Both the position numbers and the translations under genes were made by a program. The notes under the pieces are model-generated. The model worked only from the letters and a program-made list of their open reading frames with translations. It ran no database searches and was not told where the DNA came from. From an uncultured Pelagibacteraceae bacterium (lineage in GTDB: Bacteria > Pseudomonadota > Alphaproteobacteria > Pelagibacterales > Pelagibacteraceae): a stretch of 64,000 nucleotides of DNA. The DNA lies in NCBI GenBank assembly GCA_902594405.1, contig CACJMB010000001.1, positions 62,001 through 126,000 of the forward strand, given 5' to 3'. This document shows, one piece after another, positions 8,957-17,753 of this stretch (positions are counted from its first letter, which is position 1; each line of letters starts with the position of its first letter).

Positions 8957-9851
8957 TACACAATCATCTTCTTACCAACAGCTTGAACAAAAATCAAAAT
9001 ACACAAATATGTTTTTAAGATGGTTTTTGTATTTTGTTTTAATTCTATTTGCTTCTTATTTTATTTTTCCTTTATATGTAATGGTTGTTACCTCATTAAA
9101 AACGATGGAAGAAATACGTCAAGGAACACTTTTATCTTGGCCAAGTGGATTAAATTTTGAGTCTTGGGCAGTTGCATGGGGTGGAAGAGGATATGGAGCA
9201 GGAGATACTTTTTTAAGACCTTATTTTTGGAATTCAATTAAGATGGTTGTGCCTGCTGTATTTTTTTCTACCTTTATTGGAGCAATGACGGGATATGTTT
9301 TAACTAAATGGAGATTTAAAGGTGATAGTTGGGTATTCTTATTTTTATTATTTGGATGTTTCATACCTTTTCAAGCAATACTACTTCCAATGGCTAGAAC
9401 TTTAGGAGTATTAGGTATATCAAATTCTATAGTTGGATTGGTTTTGGTTCATACCGTTTATGGTATTCCATTTACCACTTTATTTTTTAGAAATTACTAT
9501 GTGTCAGTTCCAACAGAATTAGTAAAAGCTGCAAGAATTGACGGAGCAGGTTTCTTTAAAATATTTTTCAAAATTTTACTTCCAATATCAGCACCGATAA
9601 TTGTGGTAACAGTTATTTGGCAGTTTACTCAAATTTGGAATGACTTTTTATTTGGATCAACTTTTTCATTTGGTGAGGCAGCACCAATTCAAGTTGCTTT
9701 AAATAACATGGTTTTATCTAGCACAAGTGTTAAAGAATATAATGTTGACATGGCATCAGCAATCATAGCAGGAGTGCCAACACTTATTGTGTATGTTTTA
9801 GCAGGTAAATATTTTATTAGAGGATTAACTTCAGGAGCAGTGAAAGGATAA
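8946..9851 (+). CDS. Sugar ABC transporter permease (MalG/UgpE type)
   Basis: A 301-residue second permease with six predicted membrane helices and the EAA loop VKAARIDGAGFFKIFFKILLP near residues 194-214. The start overlaps the end of the first permease by 11 nt, a translational-coupling arrangement. A long hydrophilic N-terminus of about 20 residues precedes the first helix. It forms the heterodimeric channel with the upstream permease and is followed after 2 bp by the ATPase gene. Confidence 0.9.
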   Translation: MQDNTQSSSYQQLEQKSKYTNMFLRWFLYFVLILFASYFIFPLYVMVVTSLKTMEEIRQGTLLSWPSGLNFESWAVAWGGRGYGAGDTFLRPYFWNSIKMVVPAVFFSTFIGAMTGYVLTKWRFKGDSWVFLFLLFGCFIPFQAILLPMARTLGVLGISNSIVGLVLVHTVYGIPFTTLFFRNYYVSVPTELVKAARIDGAGFFKIFFKILLPISAPIIVVTVIWQFTQIWNDFLFGSTFSFGEAAPIQVALNNMVLSSTSVKEYNVDMASAIIAGVPTLIVYVLAGKYFIRGLTSGAVKG

Positions 9852-9853
9852 CA

Positions 9854-10948
9854 ATGAAAACATTAAAAATTGAAGATCTATCAAAAAATTTTGGGTCTAC
9901 AGAAGTATTAAGAAAAATTAATTTAGAGATAGATGAGGGAAATTTTTTAGTTTTATTAGGTCCTTCAGGATGTGGAAAATCTACATTACTAAATATTATT
10001 GCAGGTTTAGAGACAATCAACGAAGGTAACGTTTTTATTGATGATTATAATGTCAGTAAAGTAGAGCCAAAAGATAGAAATATTGCAATGGTTTTCCAAT
10101 CATACGCTTTATACCCTTCAATGAATGTAAGAGAGAATATGATTTTTGGTCTTAAACAAGCAAAGACTTCAAAAGAAAAAATTGAACAACAGTTAGAGAA
10201 GGTATCTAAATTTTTACAAGTTGATCAATTGTTAGAAAGAAAACCATCTCAATTGTCTGGAGGACAAAGACAAAGGGTTGCTATTGGAAGAGCATTAGTA
10301 AGAGAACCCAGAATATTTTTATTTGATGAACCTTTGTCTAACTTAGATGCAAAATTAAGAGTTGAGATGAGAAGAGAAATTAAAAAACTTCACCAACAAT
10401 TAAAAACAACAGTTGTATATGTAACTCATGATCAAACTGAAGCGATGAGTTTAGGGACAAGAATTGCAATTATGAATCATGGTGTTATCCAACAAAATGA
10501 TACACCTGAAAATATTTACAATAAACCAAGCAATACTTTTGTAGCTGACTTTATTGGATCACCATCTATGAATTTAATTAAAGGAAGTTTAAAAGAAAGC
10601 TCAGGTGGAATATCTTTTTCAGTAAGTGGTTCTAACGTTGAAATTCCAATTAAAGATTATGAATTTATAGATAAATCTAATTTAAATAATAAAGAAGTTT
10701 TCTTTGGTATAAGACCAGAGCATATTTACTTTAAAAAATCCAATGAAAGTGATTTTGAAATTAATTTAAGAGCGGATTTAAGTGAGTACATCGGCCACGA
10801 GCAGATAATGACTTTTGATTATGCTAATCAAGAAATCTTAGCTAAATTTCCTTCAACAATAAAAATTGAATTAGCAAAAGAAACAAAATTATATTTTGAT
10901 TTAACTCAAACATCATTATTTGATGCTCAAACTGAGGAGAGAATATAA
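9854..10948 (+). CDS. Sugar ABC transporter ATP-binding protein (MalK/UgpC type)
   Basis: A 364-residue ATPase: Walker A GPSGCGKST (about residues 36-44), Q loop in MVFQSYALYP, signature LSGGQRQRVA, Walker B IFLFDEPLSNLD, and the switch His in VTHDQTEAM. The C-terminal MOI/TOBE-type extension (residues about 240-364, including FFGIRPEHIYF) marks the MalK/UgpC branch used by CUT1 importers. The start is 2 bp after the permease stop and the gene ends 2 bp before the next SDR, showing that transporter and catabolic genes are one transcription unit. Confidence 0.92.
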   Translation: MKTLKIEDLSKNFGSTEVLRKINLEIDEGNFLVLLGPSGCGKSTLLNIIAGLETINEGNVFIDDYNVSKVEPKDRNIAMVFQSYALYPSMNVRENMIFGLKQAKTSKEKIEQQLEKVSKFLQVDQLLERKPSQLSGGQRQRVAIGRALVREPRIFLFDEPLSNLDAKLRVEMRREIKKLHQQLKTTVVYVTHDQTEAMSLGTRIAIMNHGVIQQNDTPENIYNKPSNTFVADFIGSPSMNLIKGSLKESSGGISFSVSGSNVEIPIKDYEFIDKSNLNNKEVFFGIRPEHIYFKKSNESDFEINLRADLSEYIGHEQIMTFDYANQEILAKFPSTIKIELAKETKLYFDLTQTSLFDAQTEERI

Positions 10949-10950
10949 AA

Positions 10951-11712
10951 ATGAAAGTTAAATATTCTGATTTAAAAAATAAAAGAGTGTTTATTACTGG
11001 TGGTGGTTCAGGCATTGGAGCTTCAATAGTCGAACATTTTTGTGAGCAAGGAAGTGAAGTTTATTTTGTAGATATTGATCTAAAAGAAACAAAAAAACTT
11101 TTAAATAAAATTAAAAAAAATAAATTTAGAACCCCAACATTCATTGAATGTAATTTGTTAGATATTAATAAATTAGAAAAAACAATTAAAAATATTATTG
11201 CAAAAAAAGGTCCAATACATGCTTTAATTAATAATGCAGCCAATGATGATAGACACACAACAGATCAGGTGGATGAAAAATATTGGGAAAATAGAATGGC
11301 AATCAACTTAAAACATTATTTTTTTGCAGCTAAAGCTGTCGTTAAATCTATGAAAAAAATGAAAGCTGGTTCGATTGTTAATTTAAGTTCAGTTTCTTGG
11401 ATGCTAGGCGAAGGTGATAAAGTTGTTTATGAAACCGCAAAATCTGCAGTAGTAGGTTTAACTAGATCTTTTGCACAAGAGTATGGGAAATATAATATCA
11501 GAACCAATTCAGTAGTCCCTGGATCTATAGCTACTGAAAGACAAATAAAACATTGGTTAACACCAAAGTACAAAAAGCTGATTTTAGACAGTCAGGCTTT
11601 AAAAAGACAATTAAAACCTAATGATGTTGCTCAAATGGTGATGTTTTTAGCATCAGATCAATCATCTGGATGCACAAAACAAAGCTTTATTGTTGATGGT
11701 GGTATAACTTGA
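10951..11712 (+). CDS. Short-chain dehydrogenase/reductase (paralog B of a pair)
   Basis: A 253-residue SDR with the cofactor loop TGGGSGIGAS, NNAAND, Ser in NLSSVSW, and the catalytic Tyr/Lys in VYETAKSAV. It is a full-length paralog of the SDR at 4129-4890: same length, same N- and C-terminal blocks (CEQG-EVYF, EKYW--RMAINLKHY, PGSIAT-RQ). The active-site neighbourhood differs (ETAKSA against STAKAG), suggesting the copies act on different but related compounds. It sits between the ATPase and the aldose 1-epimerase, consistent with oxidation of a cyclic sugar supplied by the importer. Confidence 0.87.
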   Translation: MKVKYSDLKNKRVFITGGGSGIGASIVEHFCEQGSEVYFVDIDLKETKKLLNKIKKNKFRTPTFIECNLLDINKLEKTIKNIIAKKGPIHALINNAANDDRHTTDQVDEKYWENRMAINLKHYFFAAKAVVKSMKKMKAGSIVNLSSVSWMLGEGDKVVYETAKSAVVGLTRSFAQEYGKYNIRTNSVVPGSIATERQIKHWLTPKYKKLILDSQALKRQLKPNDVAQMVMFLASDQSSGCTKQSFIVDGGIT

Positions 11713-11717
11713 TCTAG

Positions 11718-12686
11718 GTGAAAGTTGAAAGTTCTACAATTCAAAATAAATTTCTAAGAGTACAAACTCTTAATTATGGTGCCAGTCTTTTTGAAATTTA
11801 TCACAAAAAAAAGAAAATAAATTTAATTTTAAATTTAGGATCAAAACAAAATTATCGGTACAAACACCCAAGTGTTGGATCTACTTGTGGAAGATATGCA
11901 GGTAGAATTTCCAATGCAAAATTTAAGATAGGTAATAAAAAATTTAATTTAAATGCAAATGAGGGAAAAAATATACTGCATGGTGGTAAAGTTGGTTTCT
12001 CAATTCTCCCATGGAAAAAATTAAATCAAACAAAAGATAAAGTAGTATATCAACTTCATTCAGCAAATGACGATCAAGGCTTTCCGGGAGATCTTGTTGT
12101 CAATTGTACTTATCAATTAATAAATAAATATCTATTTATAAAATATGAATATAAATCCAATAAAAGCACTCATGTTAATTTAACTAATCATAGTTATTGG
12201 AACTTAGAAAAAAATAAAAAAAATATGATTTATAGTCATGAATTAAAATTGAACTCATATAAATATCTTCAAATAAATAAAAATTTAATTCCAACTGGTA
12301 GATTTAAAAATGTAAACAAATCTATTTACGATTTTTCAAATTTTCAAAACATTAGAAAAAAATTAGATTATTTTAAAAATAAAAAGCTTAATATTAAATT
12401 TAAAGGTTTTGATAACACTTTTGTTGTAAAGAAAAATATTAGAAATTATGTTGGAACTTTAAAAAATAATAATACCAATATTCAAGTTGATTTTTTTTCA
12501 AATTTACCTGGTGTTCAACTTTATTCAGCACAAAATCTAAATTACAAAAAAAAATTATTTCCTTATCAAGGTATTTGTTTAGAAACACAATATTTTCCTG
12601 ATGCCCCTAATAAAAAAAATTTTCCTAGCACTTTAATTAAACCTAATAAAAGGTATACATGCTTTACAAAAATTAAAATTAATTAA
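11718..12686 (+). CDS. galM: Aldose 1-epimerase (mutarotase), GTG start
   Basis: A 322-residue galactose-mutarotase-like protein. Family landmarks: GRYAGRISNAKF, the ENILHGG-like NILHGGKVGF, the catalytic His in NLTNHSYWNL (about residue 155), and the catalytic Glu in CLETQYFPDAPN near the C-terminus. The start is the GTG at 11718 (first residues MKVESSTIQN), 5 bp after the preceding SDR. It interconverts alpha and beta anomers of free hexoses, which supports an aldopyranose as transported substrate. It is very Lys/Asn-rich even for this genome. Confidence 0.86.
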   Translation: MKVESSTIQNKFLRVQTLNYGASLFEIYHKKKKINLILNLGSKQNYRYKHPSVGSTCGRYAGRISNAKFKIGNKKFNLNANEGKNILHGGKVGFSILPWKKLNQTKDKVVYQLHSANDDQGFPGDLVVNCTYQLINKYLFIKYEYKSNKSTHVNLTNHSYWNLEKNKKNMIYSHELKLNSYKYLQINKNLIPTGRFKNVNKSIYDFSNFQNIRKKLDYFKNKKLNIKFKGFDNTFVVKKNIRNYVGTLKNNNTNIQVDFFSNLPGVQLYSAQNLNYKKKLFPYQGICLETQYFPDAPNKKNFPSTLIKPNKRYTCFTKIKIN

Positions 12687-12689
12687 TTT

Positions 12690-13727
12690 ATGAGTAAAAA
12701 AATTAATATCTCTATAGTTGGAACAGGATTAATGGGTTTACAACATATTAAAGCAATTAAAAAATCAAAGAAAGCAAATCTTCATTCAATAGTAGATATT
12801 AGTAATAACGCTAAAAATTTATCAAAAAAATATAAAATCCCATTGTATTCGAATGTATCAGAGCTTTTAAATTCAAAAAAACTAGATGCTGTAATAGTTG
12901 CTACCCCCAATCAATTGCATGAAAAACATACTGTAAGTTTTTTAAAAAATAAAATACCTGTTCTTTTAGAAAAACCTATTTCAGACAACATTCACTCTGC
13001 AAAAAAAATTATAAGTAGTGCTAATAAGAATAAAACACCATTATTGATTGGATATCATCGTCGACACAATTCTATAGTCTCTAAAGTAAAAGACATTATT
13101 AACAAAGGTAAGTTGGGTAACATTGTTTCTGCAAATGTTTTGTGTTGGTTGTATAAACACAAAGCTTATTACAATGAAAAATGGAGAATTAGGAAAGGTG
13201 GGGGGCCTTTAGGAATTAATTTAGTGCATGACATTGATATGATTTGTTATTTATTGGGTTCAATCAAATATGTGCAAGCATTTACAACAAATAAAACTAG
13301 AAAATTCCAAGTAGAGGATACAGCCACAATAAGCTTGATCTTTGATTCAGGAGCGCTTTGTACACTGAATTTGTCAGATACAATTGTTGCACCGTGGAGT
13401 TATGAATTAACTGCAGGAGAAAATCCTGCATATCCAATTACCAACCAATCTGCTTACATGATTGGAGGCACTAAAGGTTCTTTGCAGTTTCCCAATCTTA
13501 AATATTGGTTTTATAAAAAAGAAAGAAGTTGGTGGAACAAAATTTTTGTTAATGAAGATAAAAATAAAAAAGATGACAATACATTAGTAAATCAAATTGA
13601 TCATTTTGCTGATGTTGTCACAAAAAAAGCTAAACCAAAAGTAAATGGAAATGATGGTTTAATCTCTCTTAAAATTTTTGCCGCTATAACTAAAAGTGCA
13701 AAAACTGGAAAAAAAATTAAAATTTAA
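12690..13727 (+). CDS. Gfo/Idh/MocA family oxidoreductase (second copy in the block)
   Basis: A 345-residue oxidoreductase: Rossmann motif VGTGLMGLQHIKA at the N-terminus, the EKP catalytic Lys in VLLEKPISDN (about residue 95), and the catalytic Asp/His in NLVHDIDMICYLLG (about 175-188). That last motif keeps a His near the Asp, unlike the Tyr version in the first Gfo/Idh gene. It starts 3 bp after galM and closes the block. Its stop codon overlaps by 4 nt the stop of the convergent dehydrogenase gene on the other strand. Substrate unknown; probably a sugar or inositol. Confidence 0.84.
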   Translation: MSKKINISIVGTGLMGLQHIKAIKKSKKANLHSIVDISNNAKNLSKKYKIPLYSNVSELLNSKKLDAVIVATPNQLHEKHTVSFLKNKIPVLLEKPISDNIHSAKKIISSANKNKTPLLIGYHRRHNSIVSKVKDIINKGKLGNIVSANVLCWLYKHKAYYNEKWRIRKGGGPLGINLVHDIDMICYLLGSIKYVQAFTTNKTRKFQVEDTATISLIFDSGALCTLNLSDTIVAPWSYELTAGENPAYPITNQSAYMIGGTKGSLQFPNLKYWFYKKERSWWNKIFVNEDKNKKDDNTLVNQIDHFADVVTKKAKPKVNGNDGLISLKIFAAITKSAKTGKKIKI

Positions 13728-14788
13728 AGATTAGCTAAAATCGAATTAGAAGATTTAATAGTATCAGCATCACCTCCTAAATCTTTAGTTCTGTTACTTT
13801 TGTCACTTAAAGATTTTTCAATTGCTTCAACTATTGAATTAGATGCTTCTTTTTCTCCTAAATAATCTAGCATCATTGCTCCAGACCAAATTTGTCCTAC
13901 AGGATTAGCAATTCCTTTTCCTGCAATATCAGGTGCAGAACCGTGAACTGGTTCAAACAAAGATGGAAATTTATTTTGTGGATTAATATTTCCAGAGGGA
14001 GCAATTCCAATTGTTCCTGTGCAAGCAGGTCCTAAATCTGAAAGAATATCTCCAAATAAATTCGATGCTACTACAACATCAAACCATTCAGGATTGAGTA
14101 CAAATCTAGCAACTAAAATATCAATATGAAATTGATCTGTTTCAATTTCAGGATAGTTTTTTTTCATTTCATTAAATCGTTCATCCCAAAAAGGCATAGT
14201 AATTGAAATTCCGTTTGATTTTGTTGCATTTGTTAATTTTTTTCTTTTTCGTTTTTTAGCTAATTCAAAAGCAAATTTCTGAACTCTGTCTATTCCATGT
14301 GCCGACATGATAGTTTCTTGAATTGCAATTTCTCTATCGGTATTTTTATACATTCTTCCGCCTACAGTAGAATATTCTCCCTCTGTATTCTCTCTAACAA
14401 TCAACATATCGATATCACCAGGTTTTTTGTTGGCTAGAGGAGGATTAATACCAGGGAAAAGTTTTACGGGTCTAAGATTTATGTATTGATCAAATTCTCT
14501 TCTAAACTGAAGTAAGGATCCCCATAAAGAAATATGATCTGGTACTCTATCTGGCATACCGACTGCTCCAAAAAATATAGCATCATGTTTTCCTAATTTT
14601 TCTTTCCAATCATCAGGAAGCATTTTTCCATGTTTCTCGTAATAATCACAGGAAGCAAAATCATATTCTGTAAAATTTATTTTAAATTGATGTTTTAAAG
14701 CAACATCTTTTAAAACTTTTAAGCCTTCAGGTAACACCTCTTTACCAATCCCGTCACCAGCTATTGAAGCAATGTTATATTCTTTCAT
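13724..14788 (-). CDS. Tartrate/D-malate dehydrogenase-type decarboxylating dehydrogenase
   Basis: A 354-residue member of the isocitrate/isopropylmalate dehydrogenase family. I chose the ATG at 14786-14788 (MKEYNIASIAGDGIG); the in-frame TTG at 14809 adds seven residues without a clear ribosome-binding site. Motifs: GDGIGKEVLPEG, the substrate loop with LWGSLLQFRREFDQYINLRP, RENTEGEYSTVGG, metal Asp residues in NLFGDILSDLGP, and NAD-loop EPVHGSAPDIAGKG. The LLQFRR segment and overall spacing fit the TtuC/DmlA (tartrate, D-malate) branch rather than LeuB. It would convert D-malate or tartrate oxidatively in the cytoplasm. The gene is monocistronic and convergent with the sugar block. Confidence 0.82.
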   Translation of the reverse strand: MKEYNIASIAGDGIGKEVLPEGLKVLKDVALKHQFKINFTEYDFASCDYYEKHGKMLPDDWKEKLGKHDAIFFGAVGMPDRVPDHISLWGSLLQFRREFDQYINLRPVKLFPGINPPLANKKPGDIDMLIVRENTEGEYSTVGGRMYKNTDREIAIQETIMSAHGIDRVQKFAFELAKKRKRKKLTNATKSNGISITMPFWDERFNEMKKNYPEIETDQFHIDILVARFVLNPEWFDVVVASNLFGDILSDLGPACTGTIGIAPSGNINPQNKFPSLFEPVHGSAPDIAGKGIANPVGQIWSGAMMLDYLGEKEASNSIVEAIEKSLSDKSNRTKDLGGDADTIKSSNSILANL

Positions 14789-14892
14789 TAGTTGATTTTT
14801 ATACTGCAAAATATCAATAAATTACATTGTTAAATTAATATTAAATTTTAAACCTTCATTGTTTTGACATATTTTTTTTGCTAACTTTGCTT

Positions 14893-15402
14893 ATGAAAAA
14901 AATAATCCTACTTGCTTTATTTAGTTTATTATTTTTCACAAATTCAAATGCTGCATGTGACGATCCTTTAACAGAAGGTGTTGATTATTCTAATTGTAGA
15001 TTTTCAGACTCACAAGATTTACAAGGAAGTTATCTTCCAAATTCAAATCTTTCTTTTGCAAGTTTCATTCAAGTAAATTTTGATAAAAGTATAATGATGA
15101 CTTCAAATCTATCGTTTGGAACTTTTCCAGAGTCTACCTTTGTAAGAGCCAACCTTTATGAATCTGTTTCTATAGGGGCAAATTTTGAAAAAACTAATTT
15201 TACTGGCGCTAACTTAACTCGAGTTGATTTTATGGGAGCAACCTTAATCGAAGCAAATTTTCAAAACTCTAATTTAATGGAAGCAAACTTTACCTCTTCT
15301 AACATCACTAATGCTAATTTTGATGGAGCTAATTTGACTGGAGCAACGTGGACTAATGGTCAAACTTGTGGTCCAGAATCTATTGGCACTTGTAAGCAAT
15401 AA
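14893..15402 (+). CDS. Secreted pentapeptide-repeat protein
   Basis: A 169-residue protein from the ATG at 14893; an in-frame TTG at 14878 would add five residues and is less likely. It has a clear signal peptide (MKKIILLALFSLLFF, cleavage near NSNAA). The mature part contains tandem A(N/D)Lxx pentapeptides, for example ANFEKTNFTGANLTRVDFMG, forming roughly two-thirds of the protein, and paired Cys near both ends. Such repeats fold as a right-handed quadrilateral beta helix. The function is unknown; a periplasmic or surface structural role is the most that can be inferred. It is followed after 3 bp by a small hypothetical gene. Confidence 0.8.
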   Translation: MKKIILLALFSLLFFTNSNAACDDPLTEGVDYSNCRFSDSQDLQGSYLPNSNLSFASFIQVNFDKSIMMTSNLSFGTFPESTFVRANLYESVSIGANFEKTNFTGANLTRVDFMGATLIEANFQNSNLMEANFTSSNITNANFDGANLTGATWTNGQTCGPESIGTCKQ

Positions 15403-15405
15403 TTA

Positions 15406-15699
15406 ATGAATACTTCAGTAAATACTGATGATGTTATTTTTAATTTTTTTAAACAAATTTGCGATGAAAAAGATGATCAAAAATGTGTTGAGCTTGGAAA
15501 CGAGTGGATAAAGGCAATGGAAACTAATTTATCTGAAATGGAGAAAAACCTAAACGGGGCTGATTATATTAAGCATAAAGATGACATTCAAAGTAATAGA
15601 AACCATCTTGATAGTTTAAAAAACAAAACTTCATCTGAATGGAGACAATACGCTACACAATGTATGATCGAAATAATGAATCATAAAGGCCAGAAATAA
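15406..15699 (+). CDS. Small hypothetical protein (97 aa)
   Basis: I do not recognise this protein. It is 97 residues, acidic at the N-terminus, predicted mostly helical, with three Cys (about residues 18, 27 and 85) and no signal peptide or membrane helix. The segment QICDEKDDQKCVELGNEW places two of the Cys nine residues apart. It starts 3 bp after the pentapeptide-repeat gene and its stop overlaps the ATG of a 29-codon ORF (TAATG), so the three are probably one transcript. Confidence 0.65.
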   Translation: MNTSVNTDDVIFNFFKQICDEKDDQKCVELGNEWIKAMETNLSEMEKNLNGADYIKHKDDIQSNRNHLDSLKNKTSSEWRQYATQCMIEIMNHKGQK

Positions 15700-15788
15700 T
15701 GAGTAATCAGGAAAGAGTTTTTTTAATCATTTGTGCTTCGTTGATCATCTTCACTTTGCACTATTTAATTGAAAAACATTTTTTTTAA
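15699..15788 (+). CDS. Possible 29-residue single-span membrane peptide
   Basis: A short ORF whose ATG overlaps the preceding stop (TAATG). It encodes a charged N-terminus (MSNQER), one hydrophobic span (VFLIICASLIIFTLHYLI) and a short EKHFF tail. Stop-start overlap and composition support translation, but no family is recognised. Confidence 0.45.
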   Translation: MSNQERVFLIICASLIIFTLHYLIEKHFF

Positions 15789-15826
15789 AAAGACTATCAA
15801 TAATTATAAAAATACATTAAATACTT

Positions 15827-15892
15827 AACAAGGGGTGTCTTAACAGACTGAGATCATACCCTAAGAACCTGTCCGGTAATTCAGAAAGGGAT
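15827..15892 (+). promoter_or_regulatory. TPP (thiamine pyrophosphate) riboswitch
   Basis: The THI-element landmarks appear in order: GGGGTGTC at 15832-15839, the near-invariant CTGAGATCATACCC at 15848-15861, GAACCTG followed by a shortened CCGGTAATTC arm, and AGGGA at 15887-15891. The AGGGA also serves as ribosome-binding site four bases before the ATG of the next gene at 15896, so ligand binding would directly block translation. This is a compact version, and matches the known SAR11 arrangement of a TPP riboswitch ahead of the pyrimidine (HMP) transporter gene thiV. Confidence 0.93.
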
Positions 15893-15895
15893 AAA

Positions 15896-17335
15896 ATGGA
15901 TAAAACATATTTTTTAAGTCAATCAACATCATTAATATTAGTTATCGCAATTAGTTTAATATTTGCCTTTTTTGGAATTTTTCATTCTAAAAAATATAAG
16001 GGCATAAATAATTATTTAACTGCAAATAGAAACATTGGTTTATTTTCACTCACGACAAGTCTTGTAGCATCAGCTTTAGGTGCTTGGATATTATTTGGTC
16101 CAGTAGCGGCTGCAACATGGGGTGGAGTAGGCGCTGTTATTGGTTATGCATTAGGCACAGCTTTTCCAATGATTTTCTTAATTTATTTTGGAAAAAAAAT
16201 TAGAAATGAGTTTCCAAAAGGATCTTCTTTAGTTGAGTTTATGAGAAAGAAATTTGGCAAAAGTCTATTTAAGTTAATTTTGTTAATGACGATCTTTTAC
16301 ATGTTCATTTTTCTTTGTGCAGAAGTAACGGCAGTTGCTGTATTAATTAATTATATATCTGGAACAGAATTGTGGATTACAGCATTAATAGTCTTGGTAG
16401 CTACCTTAAGCTACACCCTTTATGGTGGATTAAGAGCGTCAATATTTACTGATAATATTCAAATGATTGTAATAGGTGTTTTATTATTTATTTTGATTTC
16501 AATTATTGGTTCATCTTCAGGAGATAATTTTTCTTTTTCTTTAATTAATGAGAAAAACCCTCAACTAATAAGTTCAAATTATGTTCCAGGATATACTGCT
16601 GGATTAACTTTCTTTATAGCAGTTGCAGCAACTAATTTATTTCATCAAGGAAACTGGCAAAGAGTGTATGCAGCAAAAGATTATCAAACATTAAAAACAA
16701 GTTTGATAATTTCTTTCTTTATTATTATTCCAATAGTTTTTTTAATGGGTTTTATTGGAATGGTTTCATTTTCAATGGATCCATCTGTTAGACCTGATTT
16801 AGGTTTTTTTAGTTTATTATTAAAAGATCAAACTAAAATTTTATCCTTATTGATTATTATTCTTGGTCTTGCATTAACAGTTTCTACTGTTGATACTTTG
16901 GTTAATGCTATTTCTAGTTTATTTGTAGTTGATGGCAAAGCAACTTTTAATTTAGATAAAAAAACTGATTACTTAAAAATATCTAAATATTTCATTTTAA
17001 TCTTATCCGTAATTGCATTTGGTGTTGCTTCAAAAGGATTTGATATTTTATATTTATTCTTACTTGCAGATTTATTTTGTTGTGCGTTTGTAGTGACTGT
17101 TTTTTATAGCTTCTATAATAAAGTGGATGAAAAAACCGCTTATGTTTCAATTATAATTGGTTTAGTTGCTGGATTTTTAATGTTTCCATTTCCAGATTTT
17201 TCTAAAAGTTTATTAGTGGGAGTATTTTTGTCTAAAGACCTGTTTTCACCATTTATAGCTCAATCTTTATTATTTTTATCTTTTTTGATTGCAACATTCT
17301 TGCCTGCAATAATCTTAAAAACTAAATTTAGATAG
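15896..17335 (+). CDS. thiV: Sodium/solute symporter family transporter, probable thiamin-pyrimidine (HMP) transporter ThiV
   Basis: A 479-residue membrane protein with about 13 hydrophobic helices, of the SSS (sodium:solute symporter) family. Features include NYLTANRNIGLFSLTTSLVA near residue 40 and the GNWQRVYAAKD box around residue 255, both typical of this family. It is directly under a TPP riboswitch. In SAR11, which lacks de novo pyrimidine synthesis for thiamin, the riboswitch-controlled SSS gene was named thiV and proposed to import 4-amino-5-hydroxymethyl-2-methylpyrimidine. The transporter family and riboswitch are seen directly; the substrate follows from that established work. Its end overlaps the convergent thioredoxin-like gene by 8 nt. 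Confidence 0.88.
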   Translation: MDKTYFLSQSTSLILVIAISLIFAFFGIFHSKKYKGINNYLTANRNIGLFSLTTSLVASALGAWILFGPVAAATWGGVGAVIGYALGTAFPMIFLIYFGKKIRNEFPKGSSLVEFMRKKFGKSLFKLILLMTIFYMFIFLCAEVTAVAVLINYISGTELWITALIVLVATLSYTLYGGLRASIFTDNIQMIVIGVLLFILISIIGSSSGDNFSFSLINEKNPQLISSNYVPGYTAGLTFFIAVAATNLFHQGNWQRVYAAKDYQTLKTSLIISFFIIIPIVFLMGFIGMVSFSMDPSVRPDLGFFSLLLKDQTKILSLLIIILGLALTVSTVDTLVNAISSLFVVDGKATFNLDKKTDYLKISKYFILILSVIAFGVASKGFDILYLFLLADLFCCAFVVTVFYSFYNKVDEKTAYVSIIIGLVAGFLMFPFPDFSKSLLVGVFLSKDLFSPFIAQSLLFLSFLIATFLPAIILKTKFR

Positions 17336-17696
17336 AGGATTTTAAAGCATCATAAATAAGTTCTTTAGTGGTCTCACCAATGCTTCTGTAAACTTCTTTA
17401 TTATCTTTAAAAATTAAAAGTGTTGTTTGATATTGAACGTTAAAAAATTGAGCAATTTCTTTATTTGTTACATCAAAAGCAAAGTACTCCATATTATCAA
17501 AATCATTTTTTGCTTTTTCAAGAACTTTCATTTGGCTAGCACAAGAAGTACAATATTTAATCCAAGAACTAACTACCACAACCTTTCCCTCTGATAGAGC
17601 TTTATCAAACAACTCTTTACTATAAGTGGTTTCTTTTCCAATTGCCTTAGTGCTAAATGCTAATACAAAACAGATAAATACTAAAAATTTTTTCAT
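17328..17696 (-). CDS. Secreted thioredoxin-like protein
   Basis: A 122-residue protein with a signal peptide (MKKFLVFICFVLAFSTKAIG) and a thioredoxin fold. The redox pair is in KYCTSCASQM (C-T-S-C, about residues 49-52), and the cis-Pro position of thioredoxin is replaced within VQYQTTLLIF (Thr-Thr instead of x-Pro), which is unusual. It probably acts in the periplasm in disulfide reduction or cytochrome/metal-site maturation. It is small for DsbD-C or TlpA proteins. Convergent with thiV, sharing 8 nt. Confidence 0.75.
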   Translation of the reverse strand: MKKFLVFICFVLAFSTKAIGKETTYSKELFDKALSEGKVVVVSSWIKYCTSCASQMKVLEKAKNDFDNMEYFAFDVTNKEIAQFFNVQYQTTLLIFKDNKEVYRSIGETTKELIYDALKSSI

Positions 17697-17753
17697 TAAA
17701 CCAAAATTAAGGTAAATTTTAATTTATTGTAATACTATAAATTGTCTCTATAT

